Origin: Arctopsyche grandis
Lineage: Eukaryota; Arthropoda; Insecta; Trichoptera; Hydropsychidae
NCBI RefSeq assembly: GCF_051622035.1
Contig: NC_135366.1
Location: forward strand, 6,169,001-6,233,000
Direction of reading: 5' to 3'
DNA: 64,000 nt
In this document: piece by piece, positions 42,639 through 54,645 of the stretch
Layout: every line of letters begins with the position of its first letter
Position numbering within the stretch: the stretch's first letter is position 1
The notes under the pieces: model-generated
Databases searched by the model: none
The model's input: the letters and a program-made list of their open reading frames with translations, nothing else
What the model was told of the DNA's origin: nothing
Translations under genes and position numbers: made by a program

Positions 42639-44474
42639 ATTCCTTTCATAAAGAAAATAATTTTTTTTACATACATATCTGAATGTCTATTTATTGAATT
42701 CGAATATCATATATAATAATAATAATACATATTAGAGTGCCACTTTGATAAAGATTTTTTTTATATTTCATTGCATACCCCAACGATGAAATTCACATGG
42801 AATAATTTTATTTTATTATTTTAAGGATAACCAAAAGAACAAAATTAGACTTGTATTTAATACATTATTAACGAACCACCCGAATTTTTCGAAAAATCTC
42901 TATGAGAGTCCGCGTATTTTTCGCAGAGTAACGCTAAAGTTCCGTAAATTAAACATACTTCCTAAACTTCTCTAATTGAAAGAAAGCTTTTTTCAGTTGT
43001 TTTAGACCGTACGAATTATCAAATCAGTATTTATCAAACTGTGGTGACTGCTATATTCAATTGTTTTTAAAATTTATATACATACATTTCAATATATTTT
43101 CACGTATTAAATAATATCTACATACATACCTTAAAGATCACTGTATTATTCATTTGAATGAAATATTCGATTTGAGAAATATTTATGCTACGCGAGAAAA
43201 AACCAGTCAATTTCAATATTTGGGATTTTAAATATTTTTTGATTATTATTATTTTGGAATATTATCGATAAATTCATTGGAAAAATGTCAAGTTTTAAAT
43301 CATAGAAATATATATATTTTCTAAATTTATTTATCGATATTTTGGATAACGTGTGATATAGTATCATATCTATAAATGGAAATAAATCTTTTAAATAATA
43401 CTTTTTTTACTAACCTCTTCTTAGCTTGCATATGATTTGGTCGTGTGACGAAGTTTGGGATCTTATCCGATCGTTTTCAAACTTTGCCATTTTGCTCAGT
43501 TTGGTCATCAATATAATTTTGTATGAAGTTTGGAGGATTTAAAAACACACATTGACATTGAAAAAAAAGGGTCAATTTGAAACGAAAAAGGGTCAATTTG
43601 GAATGAAAAACCTGTATTATTGTGCGATATGCAGAGTAATGCAACGTTACTTGTAATATATCATATCGTAGTAGAATCTGTCTCCGAGTAAATTAATACC
43701 TAAAAATAGTGCATTTAAATTGAATATGACTGATCATAATGACAATACAAAAAAGTAATTTTTCATAAGCTATTATAATACACATATAAATAAAGTTTCA
43801 CGAGTCTTATACATATGTAAACATGTACATAATTGTACAGTAAAATTCATACAAAAAGTTCACAAGGATCCCAAAACTTTTATTATAATGATGTTCGAAC
43901 ATTATAAAACATTAACTATTACCCCAACAGTACACTAATTCACAACAAGCACTAAACTATGTATCTAACGATCCGTCCGGAGCAATTTGCTTAATTATCG
44001 TCGAGCGAAACTTTCGCAAAGACACACAGAGAGAGAACGATTCGTCGAATGGAAACAAGCTAGGAGCTTTTAAGCGATTTGTTGTATCGAATGGGCATTT
44101 TCACGACGGTAAAATCTGTAAATTTCGTTTCAGAACGAGAGAGTGAAATACCTACTATGTAGGTACTAAACTCGTCGACTCAAAAGAGCTTGCGGTTGAA
44201 AGTAGCGGTTTTGCTCGAAATTCCAGTAATGGTTTTTGCCAAACTTTGGATCGTCGTTTGAACTCGCAAATGCAAATAGTGGACTTTGAACACATCTATG
44301 TATGTAAATAGGTATGTATGGTTTGAAATTTTGTTCGAACTTTGAGGGAAACATCGGCTCCAAGTACGTACAACGTTTTCCATTCAGTACATAGTACGTA
44401 CGTAATGGTCCTTTGAGTTGGAACTAACTTAATATTTTTATATACATATATGCATGTCCATCCGGTAGTAAAGA
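42639..44474. other. CaMKK intron, no feature recognised
   Basis: AT-rich sequence. A short direct repeat AAAAAGGGTCAATTTG occurs twice near 43565-43601. No coding segment supported. Confidence 0.4.
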
Positions 44475-45030
44475 GAAATAAATAAAGAGACCTATTAAAT
44501 TAGGATGGAGTGCATTTGCACGAATGAATGTTGTTTTTAAATTAAAAATGCCACTCTGCCTGAAGAGTAAAAAGATCATCGATTAATGTGTTTTGCCATT
44601 GATGAACTATGCATGTGAAACTTGGAAATTGAACGTTAATATGCTACAAAAAGTCCAATGCACTCAAAGAAGTATGGAACGCTGTATGCTAGGCATAACG
44701 AGGAAAGAGAGGAAGCGGAATACGTGGGTGAAGAGTATGACAAGGGTAGTAGATATAGTGGATAGAATAAGTAGATTGAAATGGCAATGGGCGAGCCACG
44801 TGGATAGAAGAATGGCCGAAAGGTGGACAAAATAAGTGCAAGAATGGTACCCGAGAGAATGCAAAGGGTAAAAGGAAGACCGCAGGGAAGATGGGTAGAC
44901 GAAATTAGGAAAATGTGTGGGGTGAGATAGATGAGAGTTGCGCAAAACAGAGTGGAAGCATGTTGGAGAGGCCTTCATCCAGCAGTGGATGGCTTTAGTT
45001 AGATGTGGCTGTAGATGGTGATGATGATTC
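44475..45030 (+). pseudogene. RTE-like non-LTR retrotransposon 3' fragment
   Basis: The open part (about 44593-44835) reads CETWKLNVNMLQKVQCTQRS, then MERCMLGITRKERKRNTWVK and SRLKWQWASHVDRRM, the RTE/BovB-type C-terminal region. After a stop, other frames continue (GRPQGRWVDEI, CWRGLHPAVDGF). It ends in a GATGATGATG tail at about 45018. Opposite copy at 20846-21390. Confidence 0.82.
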
Positions 45031-45059
45031 AAAATATATTGCGAAAAGGCGAAAATAAA

Positions 45060-45405
45060 AGATAAAAATAAAATAACTAATCATTTTATTAAAAAAGGAT
45101 CCATTGATGAATTAAAATTGACAGAAGATATGTTCCTGTGCAATCGTTTAAATAAAAATAAATTAATTAATCATATTATTAATGAAGGATCTATTAATGA
45201 AATAAAATTGCCAGAAAATAAAATCCTGTGCAATCGTTTAAATGAAAATAAAAAGATTAAGATTAAAAAGAAAATAATTGAACGTTATGTTAAAAAAGGA
45301 TTTATTAATTTGTCAGAAGATATGGTCTTCAACAAATTAATTATAAAAATGAATAAAACTATTAACATGAAGATAAATAAGAACACTTGCGATTTAACTG
45401 CCTAG
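45060..45405 (+). other. AT-rich open frame with about 30-residue repeats, unknown
   Basis: The frame from about 45070 to TAG at 45403 repeats a Lys/Asn/Ile-rich motif: FIKKGSIDELKLTEDMFLCN then RLNKNK; HIINEGSINEIKLPENKILC then NRLNENK; YVKKGFINLSEDMVFNKL. The repeat is visible at protein level (G-[SF]-I-[DN]-[EL]). I do not recognise the family. It lies in a CaMKK intron on the opposite strand, with no introns or start context supporting a host gene; it may be an eroded element-borne gene. Confidence 0.35.
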
Positions 45406-45660
45406 CTATATGTAGTAACTTGTGATTGAATTGTTTAATAAGTAACTAGTACTTGTGATTTAAATACGTAAATATAAGCTTATTACTGTAACTACTAATT
45501 TGTATTACAATTCGAGACTTGTATCGTAAATCTCAAAACATGTCAGCATAGATCTCGTAAATACAAACTGCTTTGTGCAAAATTATGTTTTTAATTATTA
45601 TAATCTCTTACTTGTCCCCGTAACATAAAAATTGGCGGCAGCGGTGGGATTACATTGTAC
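45406..45660 (+). mobile_element. Possible LTR 3' end plus primer site
   Basis: CTTACTTGTCCCCGTAACA is followed by TAAAAATTGGCGGCAGCGGTG GGATTACA-type sequence that looks like an LTR end and primer-binding region of insect retroelements. No second LTR or pol is visible, so this is tentative. Confidence 0.3.
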
Positions 45661-46584
45661 ATAGTATAGAAATTTTGTATATACAGTCATATAAACGATA
45701 AGAAAACGTGTCTGGATTTGAATGGTTTAAGATTTTCCTTATTCTCAGTTGTGTATGTATGTACATATATATGTACTCACTTACGGTTCAATGGGACGGT
45801 CTCATATTAAATTTGGTGACAAACGGTCACGATTTAAAGGCGACAAGTTACAAATGGCCCTACATGCTGAGAAAAGTGTGTGTGTGTGTGTACACTGACT
45901 AAAAAGTGTGGAAAAGTTTTTCTTTAGTAGCAAAATGTCGTTCACGTACCGCTACAGAACGTGAGGACAAGGAAATGGGGGACAGTTTTATGTTTTTTGG
46001 CGAAATTAAAGGCACTTGTGGCGAGAGTGAATCCAGGGTTTTTCAAGATGCCAAATGAGATAATTTACCGACACGCGAAATGGCGATTCTCAAATTGTAA
46101 AAAAGAAAAGTTTCCGACAAGAGTAAAATCTGCACCCCAAGGAAATTCAGACGGTTCAAACTAATGAAAATTCATACAGTAATAGAAACGTTTCAAGACT
46201 TCCGGTGGAATGTTCTACTTCAATCCTCCACATTTAGCCCAGCTTTAGCACCTAATTAAACTACCATGTTTTAAATTAAATAGGATTTTTTTAAGAAGGA
46301 AGAAATTCGATTCTAATTTTAGTGACGCTGTGCAAGAAAAAAGTTTTTGGATTAAGACGCTTCATAAGAGCTAAAAATACATATTTGAATGTTTTTTAAA
46401 TATTTAATTTTTATCATAGTCCCATAACAGGTGAACAGACTTAATAGGGAAATATCTCTAAATGAAGAAAAGTGAATTTATGCCACTTCCAAATACATCG
46501 GCTCATATAGAAAAATATTGTACTGGTCGTTTTATTGTATTCGATAAATAAACCGTAGGTCGTAAATTTCTGCTTATAATATAA

Positions 46585-47022
46585 TCTAATATATAATTTC
46601 GAAAGAGACTTCGTATGTATGTTTGTTTGTCTGGGTCGTAAAATCCGCGACGTTCAATTTAATAACAAGAAAACGCCAAAGCGAGCGCAGTAGGCGAACA
46701 ATGCGACCGAACATTTTGGGCGATTAACGTCAGGCACATCTTCGTCGGAGAATTTTCAAAAGCGTCTAAAGCGATATTTTTTCACCATCGTAATACATTT
46801 ACTTATATTGATGACCAAAATGAGCAATATGGCAAAGTATGAAAACGATCGGATAAGAGGCAAAATTTTTTTTTGAATTGTAATTGTAAGTGAAACATAA
46901 AAGAGGTTTGTAAAAAAACAAATGTATATTCAAATAAATTTAATAAAATTTTTACTATTAGATTATCCATGTTTAAGCGGTTTATATTACAAATACCAAG
47001 CTAAGCCGGGTAAAAATACTAG
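46585..47022 (+). mobile_element. Non-autonomous Helitron (family H1)
   Basis: TCTAATATATAATTTCGAAA after A, and AAGCTAAGCCGGGTAAAAAT then ACTAG before T. Both ends match the 7308-8758 Helitron; the interior differs (no GC arrays). 438 bp, non-coding. Confidence 0.88.
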
Positions 47023-48002
47023 TATGCATATAATATATACTGTACACCCCTCGTATGTATGAAATGTTTAGAAGGTACTTTTAAAGTTCGATATTGTTTA
47101 GAAAAATGACGTGGAAATGTACAAAAAAAACGCATGGTAGTTTCAGCCACTCGTGCAAATATTCGGTTCGCAAAAAATTCAATATAAAAATTAGTTATAT
47201 AAAGTATTTCATATAAAGCTGTCTCGATAAAAAGAAAGCCTGATATTATTTACCATGGTTATACATTATTTATATACCCGCAAATGGTAACTACAACGTT
47301 TGCAAATTCAACCGAACACGTATAAATATTTAATGTTGCTTTATGTTGATTTATTCGAAAGTTATACCTAGTATGTACATATGTATGCAAGTACATACAT
47401 ATGTAGCAGAAAATTTATGTTATACGTAATTCGTTCCACAGTTGAATTTAATACATAATATTAGTTATGCATAAAAAAGTTTTACAGTCCAAAATAAGCA
47501 ACCTTTTATACGATTCACTATTCATTTTTCTTGATTCACTTTTGTACAATGTAATGTAGTTGTTGCCAAAATAAATAAAGCCCACAAAGGATGCAATATG
47601 CTGCAAGTTGATGGGCTGTGGGGAAGTTCATGAATATAAAAACCAAACTTTCTCGTTCATACCATGTTATAATATGGGACGATGAATGGAAAAGTGGCTT
47701 AAATTATAAATACAAACTACATACATGAGGGTTTCAGTAAAAATAATCGAATTCATGACTTCCAATTTCAAAAAAATTTCATTCCAATTATTTATAACGA
47801 ACGAAAATTTGTTTACCTATTATGAAAATTTTATACCACTTCTCTCTCTCATGCATACGAAATTGCATAAAATGTATCCATTTTTGCAATTTAAAAAAGG
47901 GATCAGTAAACACTTAAAATCTAAATGTAATGAATTTCAAAGTTCTGTAGACTTGTATACTGTATAAATAAATATAATTATTCAAATACAAAAAACACTC
48001 AC
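47023..48002. other. CaMKK intron, no feature recognised
   Basis: AT-rich sequence up to the donor of the glycine-loop exon. Only chance frames. Confidence 0.4.
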
Positions 48003-48056
48003 GTAATGTGTGTCGTCTTCTTCGTTGTAGGCCAACTTAACGATTCCGTACGAACC
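48003..48056 (-). CDS. CaMKK exon: glycine-rich loop
   Basis: 54 bases encode GSYGIVKLAYNEEDDTHY, the second half of the ATP-binding glycine loop and strand beta-2, in phase 0 on both sides. Acceptor TTTATTGCAG, donor ATTAC|GTGAGT (strong). The next exon is 13.9 kb away, and the codons for the preceding GxG lie upstream in an exon I could not find. The fit to family sequence and frame makes this short exon secure. Confidence 0.9.
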
Positions 48057-48220
48057 CTGCAATAAAAATAAACAGACATATTAAAGCTTAAGACAATAAC
48101 ATAAAATAAAATAGAGACATCTATGAACAATCAACAAATGTTTTGATACACAGCAAATTTGTGAGCAATACGTAAACGTAGGTAGCATTTTTTTTATAAG
48201 ATTCAACAAATTCAAGATGC

Positions 48221-48871
48221 TGTTACATACACTCTGTTACGTACGATCGGATTAGGCCAAGTAGCATCCCAGAGACTGTGTGACCGTTATAATTGGTTTC
48301 AAGGATTATATTTAGACTCTAAGTGCATGTAGGCTAAACAATAGCGACCGAAGTGGCCCTTCGCAGAAGTGACCGATACCGTGGGACTGGGTGTCGTGGG
48401 AATACATATCTGGGTACATGCCTAAACAATAGGGAAGTAACCGGATGCCCTGAGAGACCTGCCCCTTATAAGGCGGTACTTACCGAGTAGTTGCAATCGG
48501 ATTAGCGCGAGTAGCATCCCAGAGACTTTGTCACCGTTATAATTGGTTTCAAGGATTATATCTAGACTCTAAGTGCATGTAGGCTAAACAATGGCCGTTA
48601 TTTGGTCCCTTCTCAGAAATGACTTATACCATGGTACCGTTGGACCAAATGTCGTGGGAAGACATATCCGAGTACGTGAACATTACAATAGGTAAACAAA
48701 TCAGACGTCGAAGATGTCCTGAGAGATCTGCCCCTTATAAGGCGGTACTTAGGCGATATCAAGACATTCTGGACGGAGCAATGCCAGTGCGTGTATTTCC
48801 TTAATCATCAATAAATGCTGTGAAATGACTTTGGACTTTTACTTGGATCCTCCACCCACCCCTGCGTAACA
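48221..48871 (+). mobile_element. Solo LTR, family G, with internal duplication
   Basis: TGTTACATACACTCTGTTAC...CACCCCTGCGTAACA, flanked by ATGC at 48217-48220 and 48872-48875. The block CGGATTAG...CTAAACAAT...CCTTATAAGGCGGTACTTA is present twice (about 48250-48484 and 48498-48750), making this copy 651 bp instead of about 400. Confidence 0.87.
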
Positions 48872-49382
48872 ATGCTAATACCTCGAATTTGCAAGAAACT
48901 GAGTGGGAGGACATCGATTTATTGGATTTGTTACAACAATAAAACTAGAAAAGTCGGAAAATTCAAACAGGAGACGGTCGACCTGTGTTTTTTTAATAAC
49001 CAAAAAAATCTCGCCAGCAGCGTATTTGGCCGGGACATGAACCCACGACCTTTCTACTGGTATGAAATGGTTCGGTAATTATTCCGCAAAAAGCGGTCTC
49101 GCGCACGTCACGGAACATCTGGCACCCAAAACCTCCATCAATCGAAATTCAGGCACGCGAAATATTGTACGAACGAGAACTCGAGCGCCAGATGTTCCGT
49201 GATCGAGATTTTAGTGACTATATATGTAGGTATTAAATATTTAGATTTTAGTGACTATATAGGTATCAAAATATAGGCATTAAAAAATACAATATAAGAA
49301 ATTTCATTTGAAAAATTGTATCCATGACTCAATTTCACAGAATATATCAATTTAATGGACCTTTGTTATATGCCGGTGATAT

Positions 49383-49828
49383 AGCCAGCAGCATAGCTCG
49401 GACGTTAAGCTTCTGCTTACCGTCACGAAGGTGCCGGGTTCAATCCCTGAATGAAAATGAATTTTTCAGAGTATGCTGTTGGTCAGACCTGGACTTGTGA
49501 CTCCAGGTTGATCGTTTCCTATCAGAGTTTGCCAATTTTCTCTGATTTCATTGTTGAAACGGTTCCCGGAAAAAAAAAATTGGCTAAAAATCCTTCCTAC
49601 CTACTATGTCACCATTATTTGAAATTTGATTGATGTACAATAAAAATTTATGTACAATTCATAGATGTCTCGTTAATTTGCGAGTTTTTTCAGTGTCTCG
49701 CAATTCAACGACTTATAATAAAAATGCTGCATTTGTATTTGTAATTGGCCAGGAAGGCGCATTGGGATTTACCTGTAAGGCCTTCCTGGTATATATGTAA
49801 AAATAAAAATAAAATAAAATAAAATATA
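49383..49828 (+). mobile_element. SINE, full-length plus copy (reference copy)
   Basis: AGCCAGCAGCATAGCTCGGA head, GGGTTCAATCCCTGAATG B box, core TGACTCCAGGTTGATCGTTT and CTATCAGAGTTTGCCAAT, GGAACCGTTT-type pyrimidine region (reverse GAAACGGTTCC), 3' end AATTGGCCAGGAAGGCGCAT to GGCCTTCCTGGTATATATG, tail AAAATAAAATAAAAT. Very few differences from 42186, so recent activity. tRNA-like RNA polymerase III head plus unrelated body: a SINE. Confidence 0.93.
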
Positions 49829-49849
49829 CATATATTAATATTATTTATA

Positions 49850-50445
49850 TATAGATACAATCGACAGCTATGAGTTATCTTATCTGCTATTCAGAAAGCA
49901 GAGCTTTCATTGAAAGCGACAAGCCACAATACGCACGTGCAATATGATGTCGCTTTGTTTCGAAACTGTAGTAATCGACTTATAAACTTGAGAAATTCAA
50001 GTTGAGAACCCCTGTCAGCGTGTAGCTCAAATGAATGGATCGAGTTATTAATGAAATAACATCTACTTTATAAGATGCCTTTTAAGTTTTAAGTTTGAAT
50101 AGAAGATATGAAACGATTGATCTTTTATCTTAGCTATGTAAGTGAGTAGAAAAAAAGGTCCGCTCTAAAGCGTTCTTATTAATGAAGCAGCTGTTTAAAG
50201 TTGAGAATATTATGACTAGTCTTCGGCGTTGGCTGGCTGCCCGTCAAATAACAATAGACCGCTACAATGAAAGAGAGGGAAATAGCATGGTTGACACATA
50301 CTACATAATTGGGGGATATCACACTATCAATATTATCACGCATATCGCGATCCGTATTGATAGGGTAACAGGCAGTATCAGGATAATCAGTAGCGGATCC
50401 GGATTTTTTTGAAATCTGCAGTATTGGAATCACGAAATGTATTGT
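49850..50445. other. No gene; compact repeat at 50325-50366
   Basis: The compact CTATCAATATTATCACGC...CACGATCCGTATTGATAG-type repeat (here CGCGATCCGTATTGATAG) lies at 50325-50366; a longer, interrupted form is at 32440-32732. No coding sequence supported. Confidence 0.45.
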
Positions 50446-50453
50446 GTAATAAT

Positions 50454-50586
50454 TAGAGCCCGGAATCTGAAGGGGCTGTTTATTGTTCAAAGATTGTAAA
50501 TGCATTGTTAAAGGTTTGCCGAACCTTTTTTACAAAGGATTTACAACAATTGAACAATAGGCGGCCCCTTCAGATTCCGACCTCTA
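50454..50586. mobile_element. hAT-like MITE with exact GTAATAAT duplication
   Basis: TAGAGCCCGGAATCTGAAGG...CCTTCAGATTCCGACCTCTA, flanked by GTAATAAT at 50446-50453 and 50587-50594. The interior is a palindrome around GGTTTGCCGAACC. Same family as the stack at 26171-26546. Confidence 0.9.
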
Positions 50587-50639
50587 GTAATAATCAACCA
50601 TAGGCAATAGGCAATAATCTACGACGAAACACCGAATTA

Positions 50640-50845
50640 TAAATACAACGTCACCGACAAAACGATAACGCGACATTATGTCTACGGACATAATAATAAC
50701 GCGACACAATGTCTACTGACAAAACGATAACGCGACATAATGTCAAGGGACAAAACGATTACGTGACAGAATATCTACGGACAAAATGATAATGCGACAT
50801 AATGTCTACGGAATAAATGATAACGCGACATAATATGACATTCAC
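50640..50845 (+). repeat. Minisatellite, core ACAAAACGATAACGCGACAT
   Basis: Five to six degenerate units of about 35-40 bp with ATGTCTACGGACAAAA between the cores. Confidence 0.82.
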
Positions 50846-51017
50846 ATGTTCAAAAACGAATTTTTTAACGATAAAGTAATAATTCCATAAAACGTGTGAT
50901 GACGCCGATCTATACATGTCCTTTGACATATTAATAAATGAATTTTAGATAAGCCAGTCTAATCGAAATTTAATCGTAAATAACAATAACGAAATTTAAT
51001 CGTAATATCTATATTAA

Positions 51018-51156
51018 CCCTTTGTGTCCCAGTGGTGCCGTGGAATGACCACAATTTCATTATTTTTCCCTAGTGTCCCAGTGGTTCCATTTCGACACCA
51101 CTTCGATTTTAGCGTTATCAGTGAAAAGAAGAAAAAAGAGACTGGGCCACAAAGGG
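51018..51156. mobile_element. TTAA-type MITE, CCCTTTGTGTCCCAGT ends
   Basis: TTAA at 51014-51017 and 51157-51160. CCCTTTGTGTCCCAGTGG at the left is mirrored by ACTGGGCCACAAAGGG at the right. 139 bp, non-coding. piggyBac-like by target and CCC end. Confidence 0.88.
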
Positions 51157-51179
51157 TTAAGACGTTTCGTCGTGACATC

Positions 51180-51400
51180 AGACAATAGTGAACCATTTTG
51201 TTGTACCAAAAGCATCGTTCTGACGTCGATTTTTAATTATAACCAGTCGGCGGACAAGTTTTTTTTGCTCAAAAAATATGGTTCACTATTGTCAATTACT
51301 ATTGTTCTATAAAGCAAGGGAGCAAAAAAAAAGGTTGATAATAGTACATAATTGACAATAGTGAACCATTTTGTGTGGGCAAAAGAAACTTGTCCTCAGA
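51180..51400. repeat. Repeat with CAATAGTGAACCATTTTGT in both orientations
   Basis: GACAATAGTGAACCATTTTGT occurs at 51180 and 51353 (direct), with the reverse form ATGGTTCACTATTGTC at 51279-51294; GCAAAA...AAACTTGTCC-type words also recur. Probably a damaged MITE with its own partial copy. Confidence 0.5.
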
Positions 51401-51412
51401 TCTCTGATAACA

Positions 51413-51621
51413 TCTAATATATAATTTTAAAAGAGACTTTGTATGTACCGGACATTGGTTGGGAACTTCGTAAACAAGTCAAAATTTCTATGACGATGAG
51501 TCGATTTTTTTTTCGATTCGAATAAATTTAATAAAAAAACAAATGAATATTTACTATTAGATTCGCCATGTTTAAGCTGTTTATATTACAAATACTGAGC
51601 GAAGCCGGGTAAAACAACTAG
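51413..51621 (+). mobile_element. Non-autonomous Helitron (family H1), 209 bp
   Basis: TCTAATATATAATTTTAAAA after A, and TGAGCGAAGCCGGGTAAAAC then AACTAG before T. Shortest of the H1 copies. Confidence 0.85.
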
Positions 51622-51622
51622 T

Positions 51623-52855
51623 ATATCATAAAAATGGTGCTCCTTAAACTTTTATGGTCACGAAAAATTTGATCTATGCGCTGCGGGTACAAATACTTTC
51701 ATCTAGCGATGACGTATTTTCTATTTTGCGAATTGAACTAAATATAAAAAAAGAATTTTATCCCCTTGAGCAAAGGGAACTGTCAATGTATAGAGTATGT
51801 AAAATGTTCACTAATATTTTAATGTAGAGGAGTTTCCCAGATTGGAATGAAAGATGCAGCGAGTAGTTTACTGTTGTTCCGTCTACGAGTCGACTCCGAA
51901 TGAAGCACGGAATGAAACACAGTGTGAATGAAGCAAGAATAAATTTTAAACACGAAGCTGAAATACACAGTGTGTACTTTCAGCGCGAAGAGGTCATTGG
52001 TCGATGGGTCGCGAGACCTTATTGGCTGTTGTATACAGCTTGTTCATACATCGAGGCCTTTTTCGCGCGAACGCGCCATCAATTGATCAGTGCTGGTAAA
52101 CCAGTGGTAGACAAGCACCAATCGCATATACGTTACAATATCATAGTACGTATGTATCCGTTTAGTATTCACTTATAACTTGCCCAATACAATTAGCAAA
52201 ACAAGTCGCATGTCTAATTAAACTTTACTTATCAAGCATGACAAGCTTATCAATATATTTGCCGCCTCCTCTTGTCTCCACTACGCCATCGCCTACGAAT
52301 AATCTACATAGATTTATCTCAGTCGTAGACAAAACCGGTTCTCGGCGATGAATGATGATTCTCAAATTTGAGCCGTGTATTTTCCGAGCGAGGGGGAGGG
52401 GGTTGTTTTATCGCCGGGTGAACTTTCCCCGTAACCGCGCTCGGACAACTTTTTAGCAAGTTTGCGCAAAACCGTGAGAAACTTTACATCCCTTCCACAC
52501 TTGAAAATGCAAATCTAAAGCGAGTACAACTCCCCAGACGTCCCTTTTCTTTACAACTCAAGGGAAAATAACAAAAAAAGTACTTCTAGTACTACACACT
52601 ATAAATATGTTTTTATAATTTAAAAGCGGGAGAACTCTCAATGCAAATTATTTTTTTAGGTCACTATATCTTTATGTATATACATATATACATGAGATTT
52701 TGCGAAAAGGATCAAATCTGAAAGAATGGTATATGTATTTGTATGTACATATGTACATCGTAAACAGCGAACGTGCAAAATTTAATGATAGTTACAGCTA
52801 CTACATACTACTACTACTACTACTAATTTAGCACATTATTTTATTATTTTTATTT
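51623..52855. other. No gene seen
   Basis: Mixed sequence with a slightly GC-richer part (52380-52510) but no frame with coding character. A short (CTA)n run is at 52797-52824. Confidence 0.4.
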
Positions 52856-52857
52856 AT

Positions 52858-53152
52858 TCCCAATGCGCCTTTCTGGCCAATTCCAAACATTGCAGCATTT
52901 TTTTTTATTATACAAGTCGCTGAATTACGAGACACTGAAAAACTCGCAAATTAACGAGACATCTATGAATTGTACATAAATTTTTATTGTACATTAATCA
53001 ATCTCAAATAGTGGTGACATAGTAGGTAGGAAGGATATTTAGCCAATTTTACCGGGAACCGTTTCAACAATGAAATCAGAGAAAATTGGCAAACTCTGAT
53101 AGGAAACGATCGATCTGGAGTCACAAATTTCCAGGTCTGACCAGCAGCACTA
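52858..53152 (-). mobile_element. SINE, minus copy
   Basis: CCCAATGCGCCTTTCTGGCC, GAGACACTGAAAAACTCGCA, AGAAAATTGGCAAACTCTGA, GGAGTCACAAATTTCCAGGT on the minus strand; the head is missing. Confidence 0.85.
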
Positions 53153-53189
53153 CAGATATATTCAGAAAAATTACTTCGACTGTAACATA

Positions 53190-53560
53190 TATACCAGGAA
53201 GGCTTACCAAGTAAACCTAATGCACTTTCCTAGCCAATTATAAACATCAGTAACAATTACATGTATGCAGTATCATAGATATATCTATGGGGAAATTTGA
53301 TGATACTTCGAGAAAATACATATATTTTATGGAGTGGGTAGCATATTTATATAATTATTAACAAATTAGAGATGCTATAAACAGGAATTCATGAATGACA
53401 GGATATGTTGCCAATTGGGAAGAACCGTTTTAACAATGAACAAATAAATTGACAAACTATTATATAATCGATCGAGCTGGAGTCTAGTCCAAAGTCTAGT
53501 CAGCAACACTGGGCCAGGGAATGAACCCATGACCCCTCAGTTGTCAAGTCATTAAACGCT
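53190..53560 (-). mobile_element. SINE, minus copy, diverged
   Basis: ACCAGGAAGGCTTACCAAGT, AATGCACTTTCCTAGCCAAT, AGAACCGTTTTAACAATGAA and a tRNA-like end with GAATGAACCCATGACC. Older than the 49383 copy. Confidence 0.72.
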
Positions 53561-53974
53561 TATATTTATGATATTTAATATTTCGCCGATTTTAGGCAAC
53601 AGTTTCATGTGTCAGGGATGAAATTCTAGGATAGGGTGGGTATATAATTTTGTAAGCGTTCTAAAAGGAAACTATACAAAATTTGATTCAGATCGGTGAA
53701 GCGGTTTACAATTGTATATGGAACAAATGAACAAACTTTCTACTTTAGATGTACGTTCATATGTATGTACATATACTATATGAATCATATAATAGATAAA
53801 TACATAAAGTAACTCGATTTAGCCAAATTACCCAGCGTTGTCGAGTGAGTGGAAGATATAAAAAAACATTTTTATAAACGTTTATGACGTGTCGCTCTAA
53901 ATTAGAGTATCACAATATAATATTCCAAATTTGGTGGTTTTATTTTATTTGATTTTTAATTCAAATAAATATAC

Positions 53975-54645
53975 AAAAGGAAGTCCTAACAGATAAACCC
54001 CAATGCTTCTTCTTGGCCAATCATAAATATTGCAGCTTTTATTACATAAATAGAAAATAGAAAAACTCAAGCAATTAACGAGACATCTATGGATTTCAAC
54101 TTGTTCATAAGGGCGAAAACACACAGCTATGTACATACGTGATACATGTTTTTTTTTAGATACTTTTAAACATACGAAAAAAATGGGTCGTGCCTTGCAC
54201 ATATTCATGGAACGCCCGGCACGCCCCGCTCCAAAATGACCCCCCGGAGTGTCTTCGCTAAAATTGTATCTTTGTATTTATCCTTGCTTGACAGTGATCT
54301 ATAACGGTGTATTCCATATTTGAAGATATGTAGGATACTTGTCGACGTTCCACGTGCCACGTTCCGTGTTGTGTGTTTTCACCCTAAAGTTTATTATACA
54401 CAAATCATATTCAAATAGTGGTGACATAGTGGGAAGGATGGTTTTGCCAATTTAATGCAGGAACCGTTGCAACAATGAAATTACATAACAAACGATCGAA
54501 TTTAAGTCACAAATATCCAAGTCTGACCAGTATCATTAAAGATCATACTCAGAATAAATTATTTTCAATCGCGGTCAGCTCACGGGATCGAACCCTCGGT
54601 GCTAAGCATAAACGCAACCACCAAGTCATACTGCTGGCTAAAATT
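53975..54645 (-). mobile_element. SINE, minus copy split by a MITE
   Basis: The 3' part (GGAAGTCCTAACAGATAAAC, CCCAATGCTTCTTCTTGGCC) and the head part (ATAGTGGTGACATAGTGGGA... to ATACTGCTGGCTAA) lie either side of the 54111-54385 insertion. Confidence 0.75.
54111..54385. mobile_element. MITE with GGGCGAAAACACAC ends, inside a SINE
   Basis: AGGGCGAAAACACACAGC at the left, GTGTGTTTTCACCCT at the right. Flanks ATAA and TAAA could be degraded TTAA targets. Partial relative at 32512-32700. Confidence 0.72.

Noticed and set aside
54111..54385. Definite piggyBac-type assignment
   Set aside because: The flanks are ATAA and TAAA, not identical TTAA; kept only as a MITE with possible degraded TTAA targets.
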